Made by a program: the position numbers and the translations under genes
The notes under the pieces: model-generated
What the model was told of the DNA's origin: nothing
Databases searched by the model: none
The model's input: only the letters and a program-made list of their open reading frames with translations
Assembly (NCBI RefSeq): GCF_026341855.1
Contig: NZ_JAPENW010000001.1
Location: 2,967,001 to 3,031,000 of the forward strand
Direction: 5' to 3'
Length of the DNA: 64,000 nucleotides
Origin: Streptomyces sp. NBC_00568
GTDB lineage: Bacteria; Actinomycetota; Actinomycetes; Streptomycetales; Streptomycetaceae
Shown here: piece by piece, positions 8,086 through 16,518 of the stretch
Numbering within the stretch: position 1 is the first letter of the stretch
How the letters are laid out: every line of letters starts with the position of its first letter

Positions 8086-9179
8086 GAGTCCTCGGAAGGC
8101 CCCGGCGCCCCCGGCACTCCGGGGAACCCCGGTGCCTCCGGCCCTTCCGGGCCCGGCTCGAAACGTGCACGGAGTTCATGCAGCACACCGAAGGCGGCGG
8201 CCGTCAGCGGTACGGCGAGCAGCATGCCGAGGACGCCCGCGACGGACGCGCCCGCCGTGATCGCCAGCAGCACCACCGCCGGATGCATCTGCACCTGCCG
8301 GCTCTGGATCATCGGCTGGAGGCCGTATCCCTCCAGGACCTGCACCGCGAGCACGACCCCGAGCACCCACAGGGCGATGACGAACCCCCGGTCCGCGAGC
8401 GCGACCAGCACGGCCACGGTGCCGGAGATGAACGCGCCGAGATACGGGATGTACGCCCCGACGAAGACGAGCGCGCCGAGCCCCACCGCACCCGGGACCC
8501 GCAGGACCAGGAGCCCGACGGTGATGCACAGCGCGTCGATGAGCGCGATGATCGTCGTCCCGCGCATGAACCCCTCGACGGCCTCGAAGGCGCGCCGGGC
8601 CATGGCCTCGACGATGTCGGCGGTTCCCCGGGGCGCGAGCGACCGCAGTGTTCCGGCGACCCGGTGCGAGTCCCGCAGGAAGAAGAAGACCAGCAACAGG
8701 GCGAGGAAGGCCATGGCGATGGCCTGGCCCACGATGCTGACGCCGCTGACGACATTGGACGCGGCCGTGCTGCCGAACTCGGTCAGCAGATCCTTGGAGT
8801 TGGCGGCGAGGTCGTCGAGCGAGGCCCCGGCCGCTCCGAAGTGCTCGGCGACGGACCTCGCGGCGATCCGGAGAGAGTCCACGATCTGCGCGCCGGTGTG
8901 GATGAGCGCGGCGACGACGATGTAGACGGCGCCACCGACCACGACGGCCACCGCGACGCAGGTGAGGGCGGCGGCCAGCGAACGGTTGACCCGCGCCTTC
9001 ACCAGCCGCCGGTACAACGGCCCCAGCAGGGCGGTCCCGAGCAGCGCGAGCAGCACGGGCACCACCGCGGTGCGGAATTCCCCGCAGAGCAGGATGCCCA
9101 CCCATCCCACACCGGCGGCCAACAGGATCACGGCACACCAGGCCGCCAACCGCCGGGCACCCTCGGGGAGTAGCTGCAC
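8082..9179 (-). CDS. AI-2E-family (PerM/TqsA-like) membrane permease
   Basis: A 365-residue polytopic membrane protein with hydrophobic pairs at both ends and the family's central soluble loop and conserved motifs (FFFLRDSHRV, the GLGALVFVGAYIPYLGAFISG block and GYGLQPMIQSRQVQMHPAVVLLAI near the C-terminus). The last block, with a conserved P in a re-entrant region, is diagnostic for AI-2E transporter superfamily proteins. Despite the family name, members include Na+/H+ antiporters and exporters of unknown substrates, so function is unassigned. Start is a GTG at 9179; GGGAGG abuts it with almost no spacing, so the exact start is uncertain. The C-terminus is Pro/Gly rich. Confidence 0.9.
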   Translation of the reverse strand: MQLLPEGARRLAAWCAVILLAAGVGWVGILLCGEFRTAVVPVLLALLGTALLGPLYRRLVKARVNRSLAAALTCVAVAVVVGGAVYIVVAALIHTGAQIVDSLRIAARSVAEHFGAAGASLDDLAANSKDLLTEFGSTAASNVVSGVSIVGQAIAMAFLALLLVFFFLRDSHRVAGTLRSLAPRGTADIVEAMARRAFEAVEGFMRGTTIIALIDALCITVGLLVLRVPGAVGLGALVFVGAYIPYLGAFISGTVAVLVALADRGFVIALWVLGVVLAVQVLEGYGLQPMIQSRQVQMHPAVVLLAITAGASVAGVLGMLLAVPLTAAAFGVLHELRARFEPGPEGPEAPGFPGVPGAPGPSEDS

Positions 9180-9314
9180 CCTCCCAGCTGACCATGCGTC
9201 AGCCGCGTCGGCGCCCCCGCGCAGGCCGAACGGGGGAGAAGGCCTCGCGAGGGCGCCGGTCGAACGAAGGGGGTGATCCGCACGACACCCCCTGGACCTC
9301 GGGAAGGGGAGGGA

Positions 9315-10286
9315 CTACAGCCCGCCCTCCGACATCCCGTGCACCGCCGGGATCGTCCCCAGGCGGCCCTTCTGGAAGTCCTCGAAAGCCTGCTGCAGCT
9401 CATCGCGGGTGTTCATCACGAAGGGGCCGTAGTGGGCCATCGGCTCACGGATGGGCTGACCTCCGAGGAGGACGACCTCCAGGTCCGGCGTGTTGGAGTC
9501 CTGCCTCTCGTCCGCGCGGACGGTCAGCGAGGAACCCGCGCCGAAGACGGCGGTCTGGCCGGTGTGGACCGGGCGGCGGTCCGCGCCCACGCCGCCGCGT
9601 CCGGCGAGGACGTACGCGAGTCCGTTGAAGTCCTCGCGCCACGGCAGGGTGATCTCGGCGCCGGGCCGCAGCGTGGCGTGGACCATGGTGATCGGCGTGT
9701 GCGTGATGCCGGGGCCCTGGTGGCCGTCGAGCTCGCCGGCTATGACACGCAGCAGCGCGCCGCCGTCCGGGGTGCTGAGCAGCTGCACCGTGCCGCCGCG
9801 GATGTCCTGGTACCGCGGAGCCATCATCTTGTCCTTGGCCGGCAGGTTCACCCACAGCTGGAGGCCGTGGAACAGGCCGCCGGACATGACGAGCGACTCC
9901 GGCGGCGCCTCGATGTGCAGCAGGCCCGAGCCCGCCGTCATCCACTGCGTGTCACCGTTGGTGATCGTGCCGCCGCCACCGTTCGAGTCCTGGTGGTCGA
10001 AGACGCCGTCGATGATGTAGGTCACGGTCTCGAAGCCGCGGTGGGGGTGCCAGGGGGTGCCCTTCGGCTCGCCCGGCGCGTACTCCACCTCACCCATCTG
10101 GTCCATCATGATGAACGGGTCGAGGTGCTTGTAATTGATCCCGGCGAACGCGCGGCGGACCGGGAAACCCTCGCCCTCGAAGCCACTGGGCGCGGTCGTC
10201 ACGGCCAGCACGGGACGCTCCACGGCGTCGGCGGGCGCGGCCACACGGGGCAGGGCCAGCGGGTTCTCGACAGTCACTGCGGGCAT
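9315..10286 (-). CDS. pirin family protein
   Basis: A 323-residue bicupin. The N-terminal cupin carries the metal-binding signature FIMMDQMGEVEYAPGEPKG then WHPHRGFETVTYIIDGVFDHQDSNG with the expected His residues, followed by TNGDTQWMTAGSGLLHIEAP and a GLQLWVNLPAKDKM block. Bacterial pirins bind Fe or Ni; some act as quercetinases and others as redox-sensitive regulators (for example modulating acyl-CoA metabolism in Streptomyces, from family knowledge). The ATG at 10286 has an excellent AAGGAGGT ribosome binding site. It is probably monocistronic. The 9180-9314 gap to the permease shows no gene. Confidence 0.95.
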   Translation of the reverse strand: MPAVTVENPLALPRVAAPADAVERPVLAVTTAPSGFEGEGFPVRRAFAGINYKHLDPFIMMDQMGEVEYAPGEPKGTPWHPHRGFETVTYIIDGVFDHQDSNGGGGTITNGDTQWMTAGSGLLHIEAPPESLVMSGGLFHGLQLWVNLPAKDKMMAPRYQDIRGGTVQLLSTPDGGALLRVIAGELDGHQGPGITHTPITMVHATLRPGAEITLPWREDFNGLAYVLAGRGGVGADRRPVHTGQTAVFGAGSSLTVRADERQDSNTPDLEVVLLGGQPIREPMAHYGPFVMNTRDELQQAFEDFQKGRLGTIPAVHGMSEGGL

Positions 10287-10349
10287 GTCGGTACCTCCTT
10301 GTGCTTCGAGTTTAGTTGAGGATTGAACTTTCTGCTACCCGTAACGACG

Positions 10350-10379
10350 GACGCCCGGAGGGCATTCCCTCCGGGCGTC
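10350..10379. terminator. hairpin between pirin and SseB-like genes
   Basis: A perfect 13-bp stem (10350-10362 with 10367-10379) around a 4-nt CATT loop. It lies downstream of the SseB-like gene on the minus strand and upstream of the pirin start, so it most likely ends the SseB-like transcript. Confidence 0.75.
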
Positions 10380-10453
10380 ACGCGTGATTGAGGCACGCCG
10401 AGGCGCCTCGGCCGCGCGGGCGGCGGGGCATCGGCCGCGCCCGCGCCGGGCTG

Positions 10454-10945
10454 TCAGCCGTACATACGGCGCATCGCGAAGTCCACCATCTGCTCCACGG
10501 CCTTCGCGTCGAAGACCATCCGGTGCTCGCCCTCCATGTCGATCACGAAGCCGTAGCCGGTGGGCAGCAGGTCGATCACCTCGGCACCGGTGATCACGAA
10601 GTACTTGGACTCCTTGCCGGCGTACCGGCGCAGTTCCTTGAGCGAGGTGAACATCGGGATGACAGGCTGCTGAGTGTTGTGCAGCGCCAGAAAACCGGGG
10701 TTGTCGCCGCGCGGGCAGTACACCTTCGACGTGGCGAAGACCTGCTGGAAGTCCTCGGCGGCCATGGACCCCGTGGTGAACGCGCGGACCGCGTCCGGCA
10801 GGGACGGCGGGGACGGCTCGGGGTACAGCGGCGGCTGCTGGCCGTACCCGCCGGGCATCTGCCCGCCCGGCATCTGGCCGGGCATCTGCTGCTGCGGCGG
10901 GACGTACCCCTGCTGGGCGCCTGCGTTCTGCTCGTAGCCGTACAT
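10454..10945 (-). CDS. SseB-family protein with Gln/Pro/Gly-rich N-terminus
   Basis: A 163-residue protein. The first ~45 residues are low complexity (PPQQQMPGQMPGGQMPGG). Residues ~50-155 match the SseB N-terminal domain seen in many actinobacterial proteins (YCPRGDNPGFLALHNTQQPVIPMFTSLKELRRY, then DLLPTGYGFVIDMEGEHRM). The cellular role of bacterial SseB-domain proteins outside type III secretion systems is unknown. There is no signal peptide or membrane segment. It is divergent from the acyl-CoA dehydrogenase gene. Confidence 0.85.
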   Translation of the reverse strand: MYGYEQNAGAQQGYVPPQQQMPGQMPGGQMPGGYGQQPPLYPEPSPPSLPDAVRAFTTGSMAAEDFQQVFATSKVYCPRGDNPGFLALHNTQQPVIPMFTSLKELRRYAGKESKYFVITGAEVIDLLPTGYGFVIDMEGEHRMVFDAKAVEQMVDFAMRRMYG

Positions 10946-10994
10946 GCGTCAAAGAGTAGTGGGCCACATATGGCCCACTCGGGGTTGCTTCTTA

Positions 10995-11008
10995 TTACTG
11001 GCGGGTAG
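10995..11008. promoter_or_regulatory. candidate fatty-acid-regulator operator upstream of acyl-CoA dehydrogenase
   Basis: TTACTGGCGGGTAG is an imperfect palindrome (TTAC/GTAG arms) about 80 bp before the ATG at 11089. It resembles the TTACxxGCGGGTA-type boxes I have seen before beta-oxidation genes in high-GC actinobacteria, which is an unverified recollection. A second inverted repeat, GTAGC (11005-11009) ... GCTAC, overlaps it. Confidence 0.35.
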
Positions 11009-11088
11009 CATTATCGAAGCTACTTGTTGGTACGTGAACCAAGTGCGAGGAGTCAGTGCCTCGCCGATCCCTTAACGGAGCCGTCGCC

Positions 11089-12915
11089 ATGGGGCATTAC
11101 AAGTCGAATCTCCGCGACATCGAGTTCAACCTCTTCGAGGTGCTCGGGCGCGACAAGCTGTACGGCACCGGCCCGTTCGCGGAGATGGACACGGACACCG
11201 CCAAGAGCATCCTCGAGGAGCTGACCCGCCTCGCGGAGAACGAGCTGGCCGAGTCCTTCGTGGACGCCGACCGCAACCCGCCGGTCTTCGACCCGGAGAC
11301 CAACACCGCGCCGGTCCCGGCTTCCTTCAAGAAGTCGTACAAGGCGTTCATGGACTCCGAGTACTGGCGTCTCGGCGTGCCCGAGGAGATCGGCGGCTCC
11401 ACCGCGCCCCGCTCCCTGATCTGGGCGTACGCGGAGCTGATCCTCGGTGCGAACCCGGCTGTCTGGATGTACTCCTCCGGCCCCGCGTTCGCGGGCATCC
11501 TCTTCGAGGAGGGCACCGAGGTCCAGAAGCACATCGCGAAGATCGCCGTGGACAAGCAGTGGGGCTCCACCATGGTGCTCACCGAGCCGGACGCCGGCTC
11601 CGACGTGGGCGCGGGCCGCACCAAGGCGGTCCAGCAGGAGGACGGCTCCTGGCACATCGAGGGCGTGAAGCGCTTCATCACCTCGGGTGAGCACGACATG
11701 GAGGAGAACATCCTCCACTACGTCCTCGCCCGCCCCGAGGGCGCCGGCCCCGGCACCAAGGGCCTGTCCCTCTTCCTCGTCCCGAAGTACGAGTTCGACT
11801 TCGAGACCGGCGAGCTGGGCGAGCGCAACGGCGCGTACGCGACGAACGTCGAGCACAAGATGGGCCTCAAGGCCTCCAACACGTGCGAGATGACCTTCGG
11901 CGACCGCCACCCCGCCAAGGGCTGGCTGATCGGCGACAAGCACGACGGCATCCGCCAGATGTTCCGCATCATCGAGTTCGCCCGCATGATGGTCGGCACG
12001 AAGGCGATCTCCACGCTGTCGACCGGCTACCTGAACGCGCTGGAGTACGCCAAGGAGCGCGTCCAGGGTCCCGACCTGGCGAACTTCATGGACAAGACCG
12101 CGCCCAAGGTCACCATCACGCACCACCCGGACGTGCGCCGCTCGCTGATGACGCAGAAGGCGTACGCCGAGGGCATGCGCGCCCTGGTGCTGCACACCGC
12201 CGCGATCCAGGACGAGATCCAGGTCAAGGAGGCCGCCGGCGAGGAAGCCGCCGCCCTCGAGGCCCTGAACGACCTGCTCCTGCCGATCGTGAAGGGCTAC
12301 GGCTCCGAGAAGGGCTACGAGCAGCTCGCCCAGTCGCTCCAGATCTTCGGCGGCTCCGGCTTCCTGCAGGAGTACCCGATCGAGCAGTACATCCGCGACG
12401 CCAAGATCGACACCCTGTACGAGGGCACCACCGCGATCCAGGGCCAGGACTTCTTCTTCCGGAAGATCGTCCGCAACCAGGGCGCGGCTCTGAACTCCCT
12501 CGCCGAGGACATCAAGAAGTTCCTGGCGCTCGGCACCGGCGGCGAGGACCTGTCCGCCGCCCGTGAGCAGCTCGCGAAGGCGGCCGTCGAGCTGGAGGCC
12601 ATCGTCGGCCTGATGCTGACCGACCTCGCGGCCACCGAGCAGGACGTCAAGAACATCTACAAGGTGGGCCTCAACACCACCCGCCTCCTGATGGCCTCCG
12701 GTGACGTGGTCGTCGGCTACCTGCTGCTGCGCGGTGCCGCCGTCGCCGCCGAGAAGCTGGAGACGGCCGCCGCCCGGGACAAGGCGTTCTACACCGGCAA
12801 GATCGCGGCCGCGAAGTTCTTCGCCGCCAACGTGCTGCCGGGTGTCACGGGCGCCCGCAAGCTCGCCGAGGTCGTCGACCTGGACCTGATGGAGCTGGAC
12901 GAGGCCGCTTTCTAG
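11089..12915 (+). CDS. acyl-CoA dehydrogenase (FadE5-like, long form)
   Basis: A 608-residue flavoprotein, longer than the usual ~380, of the long actinobacterial class with N- and C-terminal extensions. FAD/substrate motifs are [15 protein letters not shown] and [10 protein letters not shown]. The catalytic region [19 protein letters not shown] carries the expected Glu, and the C-terminal ~130 residues form the AcdA_C-type extension. It catalyses the first FAD-dependent step of acyl-CoA beta-oxidation, probably on long chains by analogy with FadE5. The ATG at 11089 ([17 protein letters not shown]) is the family start; the frame is open back to 11056. It is monocistronic between a candidate operator and a terminator. 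Confidence 0.95.
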   Translation: MGHYKSNLRDIEFNLFEVLGRDKLYGTGPFAEMDTDTAKSILEELTRLAENELAESFVDADRNPPVFDPETNTAPVPASFKKSYKAFMDSEYWRLGVPEEIGGSTAPRSLIWAYAELILGANPAVWMYSSGPAFAGILFEEGTEVQKHIAKIAVDKQWGSTMVLTEPDAGSDVGAGRTKAVQQEDGSWHIEGVKRFITSGEHDMEENILHYVLARPEGAGPGTKGLSLFLVPKYEFDFETGELGERNGAYATNVEHKMGLKASNTCEMTFGDRHPAKGWLIGDKHDGIRQMFRIIEFARMMVGTKAISTLSTGYLNALEYAKERVQGPDLANFMDKTAPKVTITHHPDVRRSLMTQKAYAEGMRALVLHTAAIQDEIQVKEAAGEEAAALEALNDLLLPIVKGYGSEKGYEQLAQSLQIFGGSGFLQEYPIEQYIRDAKIDTLYEGTTAIQGQDFFFRKIVRNQGAALNSLAEDIKKFLALGTGGEDLSAAREQLAKAAVELEAIVGLMLTDLAATEQDVKNIYKVGLNTTRLLMASGDVVVGYLLLRGAAVAAEKLETAAARDKAFYTGKIAAAKFFAANVLPGVTGARKLAEVVDLDLMELDEAAF

Positions 12916-13053
12916 GAGCCGGCCTCCAGGGGTCCGCCAGAAGCCTCCTCCCAGGAGGCCGACGGTCCCCGCGAAGCCGGACGGACACCGATCCGGAACC
13001 TGTCCATCCGGTCAGGTGCCCAAGGTGTCCGCCCTTCACATCCCCCTTACGAA

Positions 13054-13081
13054 GGCCCGCTCCCATCCCCGGGAGCGGGCC
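13054..13081 (+). terminator. terminator hairpin of the acyl-CoA dehydrogenase gene
   Basis: An 11-bp perfect GC stem (13054-13064 with 13071-13081) with loop ATCCCC. It lies 140 bp after the stop and just before the aminopeptidase start. The rest of 12916-13105 holds only a short second inverted repeat (GCCTCCTCCCAGGAGGC). Confidence 0.7.
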
Positions 13082-13105
13082 CTCGTGCGTCGTTAAGGTG
13101 AACCC

Positions 13106-14401
13106 ATGAGTGCACCCTCCCGCTTCGACCGCGGCCACACCGACGACCTCATGTCCTTCCTCGCGGCGAGCCCCACGCCGTACCACGCCGTGGCGACCGC
13201 CGCCGAGCGGCTGGAGAAGGCCGGATTCCGTCAGGTCGCCGAGACCGACGCATGGGAGGGGACCAGCGGCGGGAAGTACGTCCTGCGCGGAGGGGCGATC
13301 GTCGCCTGGTACGTGCCGGAGGGCGCCGAGCCGCACACGCCGTTCCGGATCGTGGGCGCGCACACCGACTCCCCGAACCTGCGGGTCAAGCCGCTGCCGG
13401 ACACCGGGGCGCACGGCTGGCGGCAGGTGGCCGTGGAGATCTACGGCGGTCCGCTGCTGAACTCCTGGCTCGACCGGGACCTGGGCCTGGCCGGGCGCCT
13501 CTCCCTGCGGGACGGCTCGACCCGCCTGGTCAACATCGACCGCGCCCTGCTGCGCGTGCCCCAGCTCGCCATCCACCTGGACCGGTCCGTCAGCTCCGAC
13601 GGACTCAAGCTCGACAAGCAGCGGCACCTCCAGCCCATCTGGGGACTCGGCGACCCCCGCGAGGGCGATCTGATCTCCTTCCTGGAGGAGGAGTCGGGCC
13701 TGCCCGCGGGCGAGGTCACCGGCTGGGACCTGATGACCCACTCCATCGAGCACCCCTCCTACCTGGGCCGCGACAAGGAACTGCTCGCGGGGCCGCGGAT
13801 GGACAACCTGCTGTCCGTGCACGCCGCGACGGCCGCGCTGGCCGCGGTCGCGTCGGCCGACGCCGGACTCTCGTACATCCCGGTCCTCGCCGCCTTCGAC
13901 CACGAGGAGAACGGCTCGCAGAGCGACACCGGCGCCGACGGACCGCTGCTCGGCAGCGTGCTGGAACGTTCGGTCTTCGCACGCGGCGGCTCCTACGAGG
14001 ACCGGGCACGCGCCTTCGCCGGAACGGTGTGCCTGTCCTCCGACACCGGCCACGCCGTGCACCCCAACTACGCCGAGCGGCACGACCCGACACACCACCC
14101 GCGCGCCAACGGCGGGCCCATCCTCAAGGTGAACGTCAACAACCGCTACGCCACCGACGGTTCGGGCCGCGCGGTGTTCGCCGCCGCCTGCGAGAAGGCC
14201 GGCGTGCCCTTCCAGAACTTCGTCTCCAACAACTCCATGCCCTGCGGCACCACCATCGGCCCCATCACGGCGGCCCGGCACGGCATCAAGACGGTCGACA
14301 TCGGCGTGGCCATCCTCTCCATGCACAGCGTCCGCGAACTGTGCGGCGCTCAGGACCCGTTCCTGCTGGCCAACGCGCTGACGGCGTTCCTGGAAGGCTG
14401 A
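13106..14401 (+). CDS. M18-family aminopeptidase
   Basis: A 431-residue cytoplasmic zinc aminopeptidase of the aspartyl-aminopeptidase (M18) family, normal length. Metal and catalytic residues are visible in GAHTDSPNLRVKP (His ligand, Asp), GPRMDNLLSVHAA (bridging Asp), AFDHEENGSQSD (Glu pair) and, near the end, MHSVRELCGAQDPF with its His ligand. It removes N-terminal residues, often acidic ones, from peptides. The ATG at 13106 follows AAGGTGAA. It stands alone between a terminator and a secreted-protein gene. Confidence 0.95.
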   Translation: MSAPSRFDRGHTDDLMSFLAASPTPYHAVATAAERLEKAGFRQVAETDAWEGTSGGKYVLRGGAIVAWYVPEGAEPHTPFRIVGAHTDSPNLRVKPLPDTGAHGWRQVAVEIYGGPLLNSWLDRDLGLAGRLSLRDGSTRLVNIDRALLRVPQLAIHLDRSVSSDGLKLDKQRHLQPIWGLGDPREGDLISFLEEESGLPAGEVTGWDLMTHSIEHPSYLGRDKELLAGPRMDNLLSVHAATAALAAVASADAGLSYIPVLAAFDHEENGSQSDTGADGPLLGSVLERSVFARGGSYEDRARAFAGTVCLSSDTGHAVHPNYAERHDPTHHPRANGGPILKVNVNNRYATDGSGRAVFAAACEKAGVPFQNFVSNNSMPCGTTIGPITAARHGIKTVDIGVAILSMHSVRELCGAQDPFLLANALTAFLEG

Positions 14402-14438
14402 GTTCCGCCGTCCTGGCCCCCTCCACGAAACCGTTTGT

Positions 14439-14454
14439 TTTGAACCTGTTCAAA
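14439..14454. promoter_or_regulatory. 16-bp palindrome TTTGAACCTGTTCAAA, candidate TetR-type operator
   Basis: Perfect 7-bp arms (TTTGAAC / GTTCAAA) around CT, 79 bp before the GTG start of the secreted protein. The core GAACCTGTTC is identical to that in the palindrome at 58669-58684, and both fit TNNAACNNGTTNNA, the KstR motif as I remember it. It could instead be part of a terminator for the aminopeptidase gene, but the stem is AT-rich for that role. Confidence 0.5.
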
Positions 14455-14532
14455 GATGGCTTCCTCAGCGTACGATTCGATCCGATCTTCAACGATCGAC
14501 ATCATGAAACAGTCTCGTGGGGGGACTCGCAC

Positions 14533-16164
14533 GTGCGAAAAAGATCCCTGGCGCTCGCCTGCGCCTGCGTCGCGGCCGGCCTGCTGCTCGGCCCGGTACC
14601 CGCCGCGCACGCGGCGGTGGCGCCGGTGCTGTACGGCGTCGGCAGCGGTGCCCACCCCGGTGACGGCCTGGTGTCGGTGTCCGCCTCGTCCGACACCGCC
14701 ATCACCTCGATCACCGCACACCTGTACGCGCCGGGCTCCGCCGCCGACGCCCCGGAGATCACCCGGGTCAGCGACTTCACCCCTGACTCCAGCACCGGCT
14801 TCGCGAACCTGTGGCGGACCACCACCCCGCTGCGCCTGGCCGACCTCGGCGCCTACCGTGTCGTGGTCGACCTGACCGACGCCGACGGGGACACCACCAC
14901 CGCTCAGAACACTTACTGGTACGAGCTCGAAGCGAACCTCACGGATCTGCGGGTCACCCCGCAGAACCCGGACTACGAGCACCAGGACGTCACCGTCACC
15001 GGCGGCTTCACGGTCACCGACCCGCGCACCGGCGAGACCACGCCCGCGGCGAACGAGCCCGTGGACCTGGAGATCTCCGGCCCGAACGCGGAGACCAGGA
15101 CCGGCGCCAACGGCCGTTTCAGCTACAGCTACCACGTCACCAGCGCGTCCAGCGACAGCGTCAACGCCTGGCTGCGGCCGGACGAGCCCTGGTACCAGTC
15201 CAGGGCCAACCAGAGCGTCGAGGTCAGGGCCGTGCAGTCGGACACGCGCGTGACCCTGGACGCCGCCGAACTGAACATCAAGGCCGGGCAGGCGGCGAAG
15301 GTCTCCGGGACCGCCGAGGTGTACGTCGGCGGGGCGTGGAAACCGCTGGCCGGAGCCACGGTGGACGAGACCTGGTCCGACGAGTTCGGCGGCGTGGCCT
15401 CGCGGCCCGTCACGGGCGCCGACGGCCGCTTCACCGGCGAGCTGAAGATGTCACGGACGGGGAAGGTGAACGTCTCGGTCCAGCGCGGCGCCTACCTCAA
15501 CTCGAGCCCCGAGCGATCGGTCACCGTCCACGTCGCCCGCAAGACGTCGATCAGCGGCTTCACCGTCAGCCTGAACAAGTACGCCGAACTCACCGCCGCC
15601 GGCTACCTCCACACCGGGTCGAGCATCCCCGGCGACGCGGACAACCACGTACGGCTGCAGTACTCGGCCGACGGGAAGACCGGCTGGACGACGGTGAAGA
15701 CGGTCACTCCCGGCAGCGGCGACCCGGAGACCGGCAGCCGGTTCAAGGGCACGTTCGACGCGCCCGCGAAGGGCTACTACCGGGCCTACTTCGCCGCGAC
15801 CGCCAACTGGCAGGCGTCGTACAGCACGGTGCTCCACGCCGAACGCACGAAGACCCGTATCACCGACGCGAACGCGTCGCCCGAGCCCGTCACCAAGGGC
15901 CGGACCATCACCGTCAAGGGCACGCTGCAGCACTACACCTCGTCGGCGTGGAGGGCCTACTCCGGCCAGAAGGTGAAGATCCTCTTCCGTCCCAAGGGCT
16001 CCAGCACCTGGTACGACGAGGGCGACACCACGACCCGTTCCAACGGCTCCTTCAGCAAGCTATTCACGGCCCGGAAGGACGGCACCTGGGTCGCCGTGCT
16101 GCTCTACCCGAACAGCACCCACCTGGTGAGCTCCGGACGCGAGGACTACGTCGACGTGAGGTGA
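14533..16164 (+). CDS. secreted multidomain beta-sandwich protein of unknown function
   Basis: A 543-residue exported protein. The GTG at 14533 is preceded by a GGGGGGA ribosome binding site and starts a Sec signal peptide (RKRSLALACACVAAGLLLG, cleavage near AHAA). The mature part consists of Ig/carboxypeptidase-regulatory-like beta domains, each with a pattern of T-x-V-x-L strands and GADGRF or ANGRF or RSNGSF turns (around residues 195, 297 and 503). It has no catalytic motif I recognise and no membrane anchor. The same frame is open far upstream over the aminopeptidase gene; that is a GC-frame artefact. A role in the cell envelope or extracellular matrix is inferred from export and fold only. 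Confidence 0.85.
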   Translation: MRKRSLALACACVAAGLLLGPVPAAHAAVAPVLYGVGSGAHPGDGLVSVSASSDTAITSITAHLYAPGSAADAPEITRVSDFTPDSSTGFANLWRTTTPLRLADLGAYRVVVDLTDADGDTTTAQNTYWYELEANLTDLRVTPQNPDYEHQDVTVTGGFTVTDPRTGETTPAANEPVDLEISGPNAETRTGANGRFSYSYHVTSASSDSVNAWLRPDEPWYQSRANQSVEVRAVQSDTRVTLDAAELNIKAGQAAKVSGTAEVYVGGAWKPLAGATVDETWSDEFGGVASRPVTGADGRFTGELKMSRTGKVNVSVQRGAYLNSSPERSVTVHVARKTSISGFTVSLNKYAELTAAGYLHTGSSIPGDADNHVRLQYSADGKTGWTTVKTVTPGSGDPETGSRFKGTFDAPAKGYYRAYFAATANWQASYSTVLHAERTKTRITDANASPEPVTKGRTITVKGTLQHYTSSAWRAYSGQKVKILFRPKGSSTWYDEGDTTTRSNGSFSKLFTARKDGTWVAVLLYPNSTHLVSSGREDYVDVR

Positions 16165-16266
16165 CGCCAGGCCGTGAGGGATCGCCTCCGCATGGCTCGC
16201 GAGGTCCCGGGTACCCGGAACGGGCCCGGAATGACTCCGCGTTGCTACTTCAAGGAGGCGACACCC

Positions 16267-16512
16267 ATGGGCCTGGGCGGATGCATCATCCTGATCGCCG
16301 CAGGGGCGATTCTCACGTTCGCGACCGACTGGGACATGCAGGGGGTCAACCTCCACGTGGTCGGCGTGATCCTCATGATCGCCGGACTGATCGGTGTGGC
16401 GACCTTCGGCAGCGTCGCCCGCCGCCGGCGGGTGGTCGTACCGCCGACGGCGACCGTCGTCGAGGAGGACCGCCACCAGCGCAACGGCTACTCCGACGGC
16501 TACGGCGTCTGA
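16267..16512 (+). CDS. small two-TM membrane protein, DUF6458-like
   Basis: An 81-residue protein. The ATG at 16267 has a strong AAGGAGG ribosome binding site 9 bp upstream, which rules out the longer frame from 16174. Two hydrophobic segments (GGCIILIAAGAILTFA and VVGVILMIAGLIGVATFG) flank a short loop DWDMQGVNLHV, followed by a basic stretch RRRR and a hydrophilic tail. This matches the DUF6458 family of tiny actinobacterial membrane proteins with unknown function. It ends 7 bp from the convergent thioredoxin-NHL gene. Confidence 0.82.
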   Translation: MGLGGCIILIAAGAILTFATDWDMQGVNLHVVGVILMIAGLIGVATFGSVARRRRVVVPPTATVVEEDRHQRNGYSDGYGV

Positions 16513-16518
16513 GCCGAC

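Noticed and set aside
14439..14454. Aminopeptidase terminator
   Set aside because: The palindrome has an AT-rich 7-bp stem and a 2-bp centre, too tight for an RNA loop. An operator is more likely.
13252..16164. One 970-aa open frame spanning the aminopeptidase and the secreted protein gene
   Set aside because: The first 427 residues are an out-of-frame shadow of the M18 gene. The true gene starts at the GTG at 14533 with a signal peptide.
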